From Pempheris klunzingeri (lineage: Eukaryota; Chordata; Actinopteri; Acropomatiformes; Pempheridae), in assembly GCF_042242105.1 (NCBI RefSeq), contig NC_092020.1, positions 16,150,788 through 16,214,787 on the forward strand: a DNA stretch of 64,000 nucleotides, given 5' to 3'. The translations under genes were made by a program, and so were the position numbers. The notes under the pieces are model-generated. The model was not told the DNA's origin. It ran no database searches and saw only the letters and a list, made by a program, of their open reading frames with translations. Positions 50,101 through 61,452 of this stretch are shown here, one piece after another (within the stretch, counting starts at the first letter, position 1; each line of letters begins with the position of its first letter).

Positions 50101-51227
50101 TGAGAGAGTATCAGATGATGGAGAGCTGGGAGACGCTCAGGCCGCGGAGACAACACTGAATGTTAACTTTCTACCCTGCTTGACTTGAATGACATTGTTG
50201 GATATGGTTTGGAGTTTCCCGGCACTACAGCCAAAGTAGAAGAAAGAGGGCAGAGTGAGAAAACCTTAACTTGGAGGATGAATAAAGAAATGAGGGTGGA
50301 ATGAGTCCCATGTCTCAGGCCTCACAAAGAAGGGAGTGAGACGAAGCTGTGAGGGAGTGGGCCGGCTCAGAAAATCAGTCTTTATATCTTTTTATATTAT
50401 AACAAGCAAGACAGCAGAGGAACTTGTCTTGAGTACAGGGAGTTTGTCCCTGTACTCTCTGTATTATAAACCCTCATCCTGCTTGGTCACTGCAGTGCTA
50501 AATCAAGTGTCTGTGTGAGTCACGACTTAACGCTCCATCTGTCTGTCACATGTCCTCTGGGCAACTCTTTCAAAGAAACACAGCTCAGTAACCACATGAA
50601 ATTAACTCCACCACCATCAACACCTCCTCTGGTGCTCTTGCACGCCTTCAGCTTGTTTGTTTGTTGTTTATTTACACGTTATTTAATCATGCTTTTGGAT
50701 CCTCTAGTGACAAGAGGAAGTGTTTCCCCGTGTCCTCTCTGCCATAACAACTTCAATAGCCAGATGTGATAAACCATATCCTGACATGTAGTTAGAATTG
50801 ATTGCTATTTGTTTTCTATCCTTATTTTGGGTTGAAACAGCGGCGCTCTTTTCTGCAGCCCTGCTGGGGACTCACACCGCCCTGCAGCAGCAGCTCTGGT
50901 GCTGAGAGCAGCAACAAGGAAAGGTCAGGTGGAGTCCATTGTTATAGAGCTGTCAGGTCTCTGATTTATGGCCAGCAGGTTCACACTGTTTGTGGTGCTT
51001 TAACTCACTCACTGTTTCCATATTTTTGTTTGATATACAGGAAGAGACAGATATGATTTAGATGGAAAAGAGCTTACGGACTGTGTTCTGCACAGTGTAA
51101 TCTGAGGACACTGCATCTTATAGTTGTTTGCAGTGGGGCTGCAAATGTTCAGCAAAGAGAGAAAATTCCCCTTAAAATGTCCAAAAATCATCCATCTTGT
51201 TTAGTGCATCCACCAATCTTAAAAATA

Positions 51228-51350
51228 TGCAATTTCGAATCAAATAAAAGCTGCAAATCATCACACTTGCATGAAATATGACTTGAAGGGATTGTTGATT
51301 ATGGAAATAGTTGACAGCTTTATGTCAATCAACTAATGGTCCCAGCTCAA
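51228..51350. repeat. partial palindromic MITE copy
   Basis: aaagctgcaaatcatcacac, gttgattatggaaatagttg and gtcaatcaactaatgg resemble the second half and terminus of the family at 44.55 kb. It is heavily diverged. Confidence 0.4.
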
Positions 51351-52883
51351 CTTACGAGCCAGAACCAGGTTTACAATGTCAGCACTGTATCCTCATAACG
51401 ACGGGGAAGATGTGAAATGACCTTGAGCGAGGCACTTAATCCTCGAACTGCTCCAGTGAAGCTTCATATTACAGTAGGGAGCTATAACAGGCAGCTGTCA
51501 ACTGTGAAACAGGGTGCTGGAAAAGAGCACACATTCTTCTTCCAGTATTTATGAGGTGATTTCATGCTACATGTAAATAATGGTTATACAATATTTTGCA
51601 CAAGGTGAAAAAAAAAATCAAAATATTAGGCGACCTAATGACAGCACAGCTCTGAGGCTTTCATGTGTCCTCTTGGTGTTTGTTGTGGGTGACTAGAGGG
51701 CATTTGGGATTTGGCGGCTTTCTTTTGGTTCTGCGTTGGAGTTGTTGAACTGGCGCTCTTTAAGCCGACAGTCATTCAACACCCTGCCAAGTCACAGGCT
51801 CATAATTCAGCAACACCTTGTGGTGACATGGCCCCCACATGAGAGGAGAGCGTGACAGCAGCACATACTGTACGCAGGAAAGAGACCAGTGGGCAGACAT
51901 AAAACGGCTTTGGCATGGTGGCCAACATTAAAGAGAAAATACACACAGACTTAATTAAAGGAACACTGGATAGTTTCATTAAGACTTAACACCAGCACTT
52001 TCTGGCTGCCCTCACAAGTTCAAAGTTCCAAGTCTGTTGCAGCTGTAACCCCACCCAACAGTGAACGTCACTTTGCAGACTTCTACATCACTGCAGCAAG
52101 GTGGGAGGTTAAACCGCTTGAGTTCAGCAAAAAGTTTGAGGCCTCGTGGTCACGTTGAATGAGCTTCCATCCTGATTAAACATTGGCAAAACCTTCTTTC
52201 GACTGTTTTAAAATGTGTTTTGTTTATACAGGTTTTGGGATACAGTTAAAATCATAAAAATTGTGATATGAATATACACAGAGCTAAAACTAATACAGCA
52301 TCCCAGCAATAAATCCTGCCCCCACGAAGGTTGTAATATTCAGTTTTGGTTGAAGATGTTGTAGAGAGGTTTTACTCAACTGTGTGGCTTTTTTGTTGGA
52401 TATAGTTTGTGGTGCTCTTGAACTGTACTGTGTTACACTGGCAGCTGTTTCTATTATTTTGTCCAGCCCATTTCTATCAGTGATGGTAGGCTAAGTAACA
52501 GAAACAACTCTCTATCTATAGTTTTATGGGAAGACCACAAGATGCATTGAAGGTTATTTTAAATATCTATCACGCTCATCAAACTTATGATATTAGAATG
52601 AACTTTTGTCATGAATAGCAAACACAAATCTCTTTACACTTGTAAACAAAAAACTTCAACATCTAATTAAGGTACTTTTAGATTTTATTTTGTAGTTTTA
52701 TAAACAAAATATGAAGTAGGACAAGAGGAGGATTAGGACAATAGCTAAAGATAATAATAAAACTGTCACCCAGCTATAGCTTGTGGTCTTTTTGTTTTTC
52801 CCTTTTATTGGTGCTTTGCCACCTGTTACGGTACATTACTGCATCACCAATTGTCAATATGCATTACTGTCACACATAAGCCC

Positions 52884-52929
52884 CATGTGATACACACTCA
52901 CGCCAAATGTAGGGAGTGTGTATCACATG
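52884..52929. other. perfect 16-bp inverted repeat (hairpin)
   Basis: The left arm catgtgatacacactc (52884-52899) and right arm gagtgtgtatcacatg (52914-52929) are perfectly complementary around a 14-nt loop. A second perfect 7-bp stem (cggtgat / atcaccg, 52949-52955 and 52964-52970) follows 20 bp downstream. No family is recognised. Confidence 0.85.
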
Positions 52930-53059
52930 TGCACCCTCGTGCATGTGGCGGTGATCAAACTTTATCACCGGTGAGAGGCTTCACAGAGGCACCACTGTGG
53001 CCCCAGTAGTAGCAGCAGGAACAATCTCTGTTTTAGTCCAGGAGCCGTATTTAATAATG

Positions 53060-53700
53060 TACGGAAAACAACGAGGTGTTATCTTTGACGAGAGTTGTCA
53101 GAGTTGTCTTTTGATGTTCACGTGAGTTTTGCTTTTCCCAACAGAGACTGCAAACTAAGCTGAGGTCAATCCTTCCCTCTCCAGACTTAGAAAAGACCAT
53201 AATTTCTTTTATATCCTCCAGACTTCACTACTGAAACACACTTTATTCTGGATTCAGCAGGCGAAGACAAAATGTTGCTGTCAGGCTTTTAACACGTACT
53301 AAGAGACACGACTACTTTGCACCAATCCTTGCTGCCCTTCACTGGTTACCTGTGAGTTTTAGAACTGAGTATTGGATTTTACTGCTTGTGTTTAAAGCCA
53401 TGAACGATCTGGCTCCTGTAATACATGGTTCCAACATATCACCAAAGGTGACCGAGCCTTTGCTGTTCAGGGCCTTTAATTATGTAACTCCTGCTAACTC
53501 CTCCTAATTATGTAACCTGTAGCAATCTCTTCTCCTCTTAAGACTGATTTCTATCTTATGGCTTTTCCCTGTACTTTTTATATTAGTAATCTTGTTATAA
53601 TTTAAGTTGTTGGATTTAAAATCTGTTGTTTATTTTATTGTAAAGCACTTTGTAACCTTGCTCTTGAAAGGTGCTATATAAATAGTCATTATTGTCATTA
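53060..53700 (+). mobile_element. non-LTR retrotransposon (LINE) 3' fragment
   Basis: Conceptual translation with frameshifts gives a C-terminal reverse-transcriptase tail: GVIFDES, then cttcactactgaaacacac (SRLDYCN-like), a reading near LYSGFSRRRQNVAVRLLT, then LHWLPV and LLLVFKAMNDLAP. It is followed by a 3' tail with taaagcactttgtaacc and ggtgctatataaatag and a short ATT-rich repeat. Stops and frameshifts show that it is dead. The order is typical of teleost LINE families, but the exact clade is not assigned. Confidence 0.8.
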
Positions 53701-53815
53701 TTGTTTGTAGCAGTATTAGCATTAGTGTTAACCACTATGAAGGACACAAGTTCAGAGAACACAGCTGTTTATGAATTGTGAATAGACGGACTGATAAATA
53801 CTATAGGTGCAGCAA

Positions 53816-53880
53816 CAGATAGACAAAGAGAGACAGACAGATAAAGAGTTAGATAGATAGACAGACAGATAAAGAGTTTG
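53816..53880. repeat. GACA/GATA simple repeat
   Basis: Interspersed gacagacagataaagag and gatagatagacag units, a compound tetranucleotide microsatellite. Confidence 0.85.
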
Positions 53881-54069
53881 ACCTTGTGTAAGAGAGTATC
53901 TCAGAGTACTTTAGTCCAAGTGTCAGTGGGACCAGGTCTTGGCTGAGTAATGGTGTTACTGATCTGGCTCTTGATGGGAGTTGAATGTGAGGACACGCAG
54001 CTGCAGCCCAGCCTCGTCTATATACCGAGATCTGACTTTGGCCACCTCAGACGCCTCTTGTGCCTCTCC

Positions 54070-54146
54070 CACTCCCTCTCTCCCTCTCCCTCTCCCTCTC
54101 CCTCTCCCTCTCCCTCTCCCTCTCCCTCTCCCTCTCCCTCTCTCTC
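54070..54146. repeat. (TCTCCC)n hexanucleotide repeat; G-quadruplex motif on the minus strand
   Basis: About a dozen near-perfect TCTCCC units. The complementary strand reads (GGGAGA)n, that is, G-triplets separated by three bases. It creates spurious Pro-Ser and Pro-Leu ORFs. Confidence 0.93.
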
Positions 54147-55947
54147 TTTCTCTGTGCGATTACAGGCTGTTGTCACCCGTCCCAGTGCCTGCACTGAGCC
54201 ATTAGACGTTTGCTCTGCCTCACATGGTTCAGGGAAAAACAGGAACGATTGGTGACAGAAGTCATTGGATCTTATGTGTCTGTCTTACAGCTGTGGGAGG
54301 GATGTGGATCTAAAGTGATTATACCAGGCTGTAATTTCTATCAGGTTTACACAATCAGTATTTCACTAACAAGTTAGTGCCTAACATAGCAGAAGATGGC
54401 GACAGCCGACAGGTGGTTTCTGAAGAGTTTTGCCTTGTTTTGCTGGTACAGGACGTCTCTAAGTCTCTTCCAACTGGATCCCTGGTGTCAGACACAGTTG
54501 ATGTTTTTCTCCAAGTTTTCCTTGGCTTTGCATGGGGTGTTTTGGATTCTACAGCTTATTATGAACAGACATGCGTGTGCAAAGCTTTTGTGATCATCCT
54601 AGATTCTCAGGCACTCATGTCCTCTGGGTTTTTTTTGTCCATCTGGCTGAATATCCTTCAGATACGTTTACAATTAAACAGTTGTCGCTGGAATTTGTCA
54701 GAGCTCTGATGTCTTTTTGGAGCTGTAAATCTCTGTGCCATCTCCTGTCTGTTGAATTTATAGACCCCAATCAGGCGTGGATTAAATAATGGTCAAAAAC
54801 AATAAGCTCCAGCTGAGCACAGAGCAGAGATGTGCCATGCTGGAATCCAATTATGAGCGTCATTGCTTCATAAATCTGTCCGCAGCTGAAAAGAGAACCA
54901 GTCAGGGGGACAAAGCCCTGAACCCGAGCTTGTGGCTGATATGCATAGAGAGTATTATTCTCAGGAAAATGAGCTTTCGGGGGTCTGTCTGGGAGAGTGG
55001 GAGCGGGGGCTCGCTTTGTTTCTGTGTGATATGCAGCGTTTAAAGGATTAAACTGTGGGTGTGGAGCTGCCCTGAGCACTTGGACAGCTCTGAAGCCCAG
55101 TCTGCGGCTTCTCTGTTCAAAGCTCTCAGCGACAACAAATGGATGGCCTTGTTATTCCCAGGCGAACAGGAAAAGGCTCCAGTGAAAAGTGCACTGCCAA
55201 ACCTCAGTGAATTCCTGATGAAGGAAAGAATGCAGCAAGAGAAGCCACGTTCTCTTCCGTCTTCTTTTTTTTTTTTTCATAACCACGAAAACCTCCCAGT
55301 GCTGTCTTTTGGCTTGCTCAGCTCCTCATTCACTTGCAAAGCTCCTGCAGAGTCAGACTCATAAAAAAAAGCCTTGTAGTAGATATCTGGGGGAAAGAGG
55401 TGATCAGTGGAAAACAAGCTTTAATTTCACTGAGGGAATGCAGTAACAGCACAACACATGCACTAAACATTTAGCTCTTGTTAAGAACTTTAATTTGCTC
55501 GTTGTTTTCTGGCTGAAAAAGATGGTTTTATTTCTCTTTATTCACAGACAAGTTGTTAAGTATATTGCCTGGGAAATGTCTGCTTATTGAGCCTGATAGT
55601 GATTATGGACACTGCTGTTGTGTTTTGTTGCGGAGCAGTGTCGCCAAATTAATATAGCATGTAACAACGAGGATTAGCAGCTGCAGATAAGAGCAGATGG
55701 AGGAAATCTGGCTGCCTCGTGGCTCTGTTTGTTGGAGCTGCATCTGGATCTTCTCCCGTTGCTTCACGCAGGCCGCGAAGGACGAAAATCACCAGTGCCA
55801 CAAAGTTTGGTGGTAGATAAATAACTAAAATGATAGAATAGAATAAGAAACACATTCATCTAAAAGGCCAGGGCGTCGGTGGTTACTCACAAGCACGAGT
55901 GCTTTGTTCCTTAAAGGTACTTTTTGTTGTGTTCAGGGGGCTGGGCT

Positions 55948-55969
55948 AAACACACACACACACACACTG
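55948..55969. repeat. short (CA)n tract
   Basis: About ten CA units, just upstream of the RFX/GC-box/HSE cluster. Confidence 0.85.
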
Positions 55970-56009
55970 CCTTAACAGACCACACTGTGGCTGTTATCAA
56001 GGCTTCTTC

Positions 56010-56108
56010 GTTACCTGGCAACCGTGTAGTTCCTGTGGGCGGGACCTGCTAGAGCTCTCTGGAGCAAGGAACTATGGTGATAACATTCCGGAACACTCCA
56101 GAACATTC
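56010..56108 (+). promoter_or_regulatory. X-box, GC-box and heat-shock-element cluster
   Basis: An RFX-type X-box gttacctggcaac lies at 56010-56022 (inverted half-sites GTTACC/GGCAAC). A GC box (gggcggga) lies at about 56038. From 56086 to 56108 runs a heat-shock element with strict 5-bp spacing: TTC, GAA, CTC, GAA, TTC, starting at 56086, 56091, 56096, 56101 and 56106, so four of five units are perfect. A well-placed ATG at 56144 opens only a 13-codon frame (MAEMFALIREHTE), with a possible donor (aga|gtaaag) near its end. Confidence 0.6.
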
Positions 56109-59100
56109 CATTCAGGACTCAGGTGCCCCTGTCTGCAGTCACGATGGCAGAAATGTTTGCTCTGATACGAGAGCACACAGAGTAAAGATTACTATCAAAG
56201 TACATTACATTTTTTAACTGGGTTATTTCAACCTCTAATTGGAGGTGGAATCTGTGCAACAACAAAAAAAGTTATTATTGAGCAGGGTTAGTAAAATGTT
56301 TATAAAAGCAAATTGCAAAATAAAAAACACATGAGTAAGAGTTTTAAAATTATATTAGCAATGCAGGCAGCCATATTTAGCAAAAGAGCCCTAAAAATCC
56401 ACAGTTTGTTTTCCTGCCCAGCACCACATAGCAGACAGACATACTTGGCATTAACATGGTCAAGCTGCTTGCGAGCTAAACAGACACATTTTTTTTCAGG
56501 AGTTGGTGGAGACCAAACTAGAGCTAAAAGGACAGTAAGTATGGGACAGAAACACAATCTAAACTGATGCTAATGCTTAGAAGATTTTGTATTATTAGTA
56601 AAAGAAATCTGGCCTGTTTCCCAAGATTGATCACACACAGAGTTGCTTGTTAAAGATACCTCTACTTCAACTATGATGAATTAATATGAATATGTGACCA
56701 ACTGGATATGGGGTTACATAATTACATTCATGATGAGGCGCCACATTAGGTTGTTGTGGATTATCGTATATCTTTAAATAGATGTATTGCCAAAGACTAT
56801 GTATTGTTAAAGAATAGATGAAATGTGATCTCTGAGTGGGAGAAAAGCTCAAACAAACTGTTCAGTGCAGGTAGACAGGTAATTGACAGAGAATTATAAT
56901 CACATACTTAGAGGGTCAAAAAGTGATATGCAGGTGGGAGGTTAGAATATTTTTCCAATAGCGAACTCATCATTGAAATTCAACTGTGTCTGAAGGAGAG
57001 ACTCATACAGAAGAGTGTCGACGGGAATGTTCGCTCTGAGGCTGTAAATATTTGGGTCTGTTTACCGAGTCCTTTACAGCAGATTTGTTCTCCCACTTTA
57101 AATGACCGGAATGCTTTTTTTGTCTCTTTCTCCTCCACGGAAACAGTTTGAGGAAGTTTGATCCATCTCATGTGGTCAGATAGGTTGCAGTCGCCTGCGT
57201 TGTGCTTCTATCACTGCCTCTTTTGATGTTTTCTCAATATTCAAACCACATTGGTGTGATAAACTTTGCTTTGAGTCGGCCAGTCATTGTACTTTTGGCT
57301 CACATGTTTGCAGTATCCTCAGCATTTAACAGCTGCATGGACGTCTATGACTCCAGACTCAATTGTCACCGTTGATCACAGCTGGAGAGACACTTCTCTA
57401 TTAACTCTTCTCTTCTTCTCTCACCAAGCAATTCACATCTCACAAGACGTCTAGCACTCTCTGCCTCATTCCTCTCCTCTGGTTTTGGTTAAAATTACCC
57501 AAATATTCGATCCACACTTGAGTTGTGCACGCTGTTCGTGACTGAGTTCCCATCGAATATTTTGGCGCTGATCTTCTCATCATACTGGGAGGTTGTGTGG
57601 AAAGTATTTTTTCATTAGGACTTGAGGACATTATTTGCTTTTGTTAATGTCCCAATTGGGACAGCATTGTTTTCAAAGTCAAGATTTGAGAGTCGTGATT
57701 AATTTAACAGGAAAAATATTAGTGCTAAAAAATACAACTAAAAACAAACTAAATCAAAGATAATGGGTTTGGTCAAATAATAAGATATTATACAGCATTA
57801 ACATCATTTTTAGACAATATTTCCAAATGCAGTTGTTATCTCATTGAGACAACATATCTGTGGCCAATATCCCTCTACAGAAAACTGACATTTTGACTAA
57901 TTTGACAACAATCTGTGACATGACTCAATGCTGAAATGTGGATTTATTTTGCCCTTTGGGTCCATAATTCCTGTTGTAACCATTATATCACTAAATTAAG
58001 CCAACAGATGCCCGTCTCCTTCCCATATATGTCCAGGCCAGAGAGATGTTTTAAGGTTGTCATGGGGGCCAGAGGTTGGAGGGAAAGATTACCGTTTGGG
58101 ACGACTTCCAATCTCAGCAGCAGACTCCCTCCTACACACTTTGCTCTGCCCAGACTGGTTAAAGATATGAGGGGACACGCTCTCCGCCTCATCGCAGTAA
58201 GTTTGCATTCCAAAGTTCTGTTTTTGCTAACTGTGTTTTTTTTTACGCTTTTTTCTCCTTTCCTCTTACAGCTCATGCTGCCAGACTGAAATGACATCAT
58301 GCCGAGGGGAAGTCGGGCTGCATACGTACCCACAAGGCCCTGCAGGAGAACCAGGGACCAATGGCAGGAGGGGTGTCTGCTCAACCGTAGGGTGAGGTAT
58401 TTATCAGAGAGGAGAATCTAATGTCTGAAAAGGTAATTCCTGGCACAGATGAAGCTCTTTGTCAAGTGCTGTAGCAGCACGTGGACTGAAATGTGGAAAA
58501 TGTTTTGACCTGATGGTGAGGAGAGATAGAGGACAGACAGATGGGATGGGAGAGCTTTTGATGAAAAGGGACTGGTTTAAGAAGCAATAAATACATCCAG
58601 ATGGAAAACAGGAGACATAAAATACTGAGGCACTGGCTGGAGAGGAGAAAGGGGACATTCTTTGTGTTCACAGTCCCCTTCTTTAAAGAACATCTCTATG
58701 AAAAGGCTCCAGTTTCTGTGGTTCCTAAGTGATGAGAGGGACTGGCCGAGAGTGGGTCAAGAGCTACAGGGTTGTTATAAAAGTTGCACTCTACTGTTTT
58801 AAGGGTCAGATGGCTTGTTTGAATCTGAAGCCAATTATCAGATTACAGAGTGCAAAGAAAACCCTGTGATCCAGTTAATAAATCCCCATTTGCTTACAGA
58901 AATGTCGTGGGGCCCTCACAGCATGTCAGCTGAATGGTCACAGAAGCCTTGATCCCCCGGCCCACCATGTTGGCATTATAATGGGCCACATCTTTGTTCA
59001 CCACTTTAATGTACAAATTCAGTCCAATTTGCACACGAGGAAACGCATATAAGAGATGCATTCTGCGCAATATGGGACTAATACAGGCTTTGGCTTGTGC

Positions 59101-60286
59101 TCAATGCTGCAGCCCCATTTCCATGGAAATTTAAGGTATGCCTGCTAACGCATACCCAGTGTGAACTAAACTCATGTGGAATCCTCCTCGCCGCTCTCCT
59201 CCAGGCTCAACAAGCCGGCCCCGACAGCTACCAGTAACGACATATATTAGAGAATCCTACACAAACAATGAATAATTATGAAGAAAGTCAAACACAAGTG
59301 ACACAGAAAGCTAGTAACCCGGTGGCTCTTATTTTCAGTTTCCTTCATTTGTTTTCCTCTCTCCCCCTGTCACACAGTGACAGACTAATAACGCTCTTCC
59401 CTGAAAAGTGGTCAGATGTTAATGAACATGACAGGCGTTTCTCCAGAAGGGGAAAAAGTGGGTCTCTAAGGCATTTTTTTTGTTTGTTTTCTTAAATGAA
59501 TCATCTTGGAAAGTGTGAGAGTGTGGGTCAGAGAAAGTGGCTGAGAGTGTTCAGGACTGGGGGGGGTCGGGGTTTGAGGAGGAAGGTCACTGACCTTCAG
59601 GACCTCAGTGTTAAAGAGACGTAAAGAGGAGGAAAAATACGTCTCACTCTGCTGAGTATCTTAGATCTGTTTAGTGTATTTCCAGAGTGATTTTGTGAAA
59701 GGTTTTTTCATCTTTCTGCCTTTCAGAAAATTATTTGTGACAACCTGCTGCCCTCTGTTCAGGTCTGTTGGTCCATGTAGGAGGAGAAACTGGTGTCTTT
59801 GTCTCATCTAAGATTTATATTAAGATTTTAGAGCATCCATACAATGAAAATGTGTAAATGTGACATCATGTCATTTGTTTTACCCCAATTACATTGAAGA
59901 ATAAGACAAAACAAGAGGATTTAGTCCCATGGAGCACCCATGCTGTAGCCCAAAGACTTTTAAAAAAGCAATAATTACTTGTCACTCCTGTCATCTGGAC
60001 TGCCAGATGCAAAAGTTTATACTTACATCATTCAAGGAAAGCAAAGTTTTTGAAAGTAGTAGCCATTTAATCACTGAAAACAACAGAAAAAATGCAACAT
60101 CCTAAAATTCTCCTGCAGTAAGTGCTGCTCTATAAATCTCGTGTTAAATGCTCTCATGTTCACATCTGGTCTGTTCACTGAACAGAAGGCCTGCCTAATC
60201 AATGACTGACCTGATGCTCCATAGCTAAAGGGTGACAAATAAAATGGCCGTCCCACCTGGTGTCCATGTATGAAGCACAATTAGTG

Positions 60287-60460
60287 ACGTGGAGCTCTGC
60301 AGTGCAGTGAGGAGAAAAACGACACCATCAAACAGAGGGAGCAGTGAGTCGGTGTCACAGGGTCGATTCTCAGTCCAGGAATTTTCTTTCATGTGGAGTT
60401 GACAAGTTCTCCCTGCGTTCAATCGTGTGTCTTTTTAAATGCCAAAGACATGCAAGTCTG
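60287..60460 (+). mobile_element. degenerate tRNA-SINE copy
   Basis: In plus orientation it has a degraded tRNA-like head (gcagtgagtcggtgtcacag, then a B-box relic ggtcgattctcag), then tcatgtggagttgacaagtt, ctccctgcgttc and gccaaagacatgcaag. It is the most diverged copy of the SINE family in this window, and the body after about 60460 is lost. Confidence 0.6.
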
Positions 60461-60776
60461 GCGAATTTATGATCTAAAACACGTCTTGTGAGTGTCTGAA
60501 TCAGGCCTGTGTTGGACTAGAAACCTGTTCAGATTGTTTATTTGTCCACCACCCAAAGCATGCTGGGAGCTTGTGTCAAGGCTCAAGCCCCTTGTGGCCC
60601 TGGAGAGGAATGAGCAGGTAAAGCCTGAACAATTGAATGAACCCTGTCAAACAAGACAAATGGCTTCGGAAATGAAAGAAATACTACCAACAGCTGTTTT
60701 TAACAGTTGTAACGCAGATTTTTCCTTTTAGCTGTCAAATATGCAGCAGGTGCCTCTTTTGAAAACTGAACCATGA

Positions 60777-61136
60777 ATGAACCTTGAAACACGTGTTAGA
60801 CAATTAACTGCTAATCTACCGTACAGCAGACAGGAGGCAGGTGGGAAGCTGGACCCTGAAAGGTCTTCTTATCTTGACAAGACTTCCTACCGTACACATC
60901 AATTTGCACAGGTTGACAAATTGAGAAAAATATACGGGAAAGTTTCCATCATGTGTGAGAAGTTTGATATAGTTTTCCAAAACACAGCAATAGTTCATCT
61001 TATCGGAAAATCTGCTCATTTGCTTTCTTGGCGAGAATTAGATCGTATATATGCTACAATATTTAATGAAAAACAGATGGAGGACATGGAGGAAGAAAGG
61101 AAACTGATTTGCCAAAGAAAGAATGTTATTGTTTAA
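60777..61136 (+). CDS. unidentified ORF, 119 aa, single exon
   Basis: I do not recognise this protein. The ORF starts MNLETRVRQLTANLPYS and ends RKLICQRKNVIV. It is hydrophilic with a charged C-terminal end (NEKQMEDMEEERKLICQ) that could be helical or coiled coil, and it has no signal peptide or membrane segment. It has no low-complexity sequence and does not overlap a recognised repeat, which sets it apart from the other long ORFs of this region. An overlapping ATG four bases upstream (60773) is in another frame. There is no obvious poly(A) tail or flanking duplication to mark a retrocopy. It may be a real small gene, an exon, a fragment of an old mobile or viral element, or chance. Confidence 0.25.
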   Translation: MNLETRVRQLTANLPYSRQEAGGKLDPERSSYLDKTSYRTHQFAQVDKLRKIYGKVSIMCEKFDIVFQNTAIVHLIGKSAHLLSWRELDRIYATIFNEKQMEDMEEERKLICQRKNVIV

Positions 61137-61214
61137 CCAGTTTTTATTGCATTAATATCATATTTAATCCACTTGTTGCTACTGAAAATTAATAACATGG
61201 ATTTTTTCTAATTT

Positions 61215-61452
61215 ATGGAACTTTCACATTTTGGGAGACACATAATTTCTTTCTTGCTGAGCGAACAATGAGAAGCCAGCACATCTAAAACCTCACTATA
61301 TAACCCATAACGTCTGGTTTGTTTGATTTGATTTGATTTTTAATAGTTTTTAACAAGATTATGTCTTAAGAACAAGCTTTAGAGGTGCTAATACCAGACT
61401 AGCTGTTTCCCACTGCTGTCAGTCTTCATGCTAAGCTAAGCTAACCAGACAT
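61215..61452. repeat. 'gctaagctaagctaac' repeat element, fuller copy
   Basis: It begins cattttgggagacacataat and ttctttcttgctgagcg, and ends gctgtttcccactgctgtc, agtcttcatgctaagctaag, ctaaccagac. This is the layout of an abundant teleost repeat whose termini are ttttgggaaata-like and gctagcctgg-like. It begins about 80 bp after the orphan ORF. Confidence 0.6.

Noticed and set aside
53950..54255. 101-codon ORF with Pro-Ser repeats
   Set aside because: It arises from the (TCTCCC)n repeat and has no other protein-like content.
57936..58384. Overlapping ORFs of 117 and 133 codons on opposite strands
   Set aside because: Neither has a recognisable motif; I see no splice sites that place them in a gene model.
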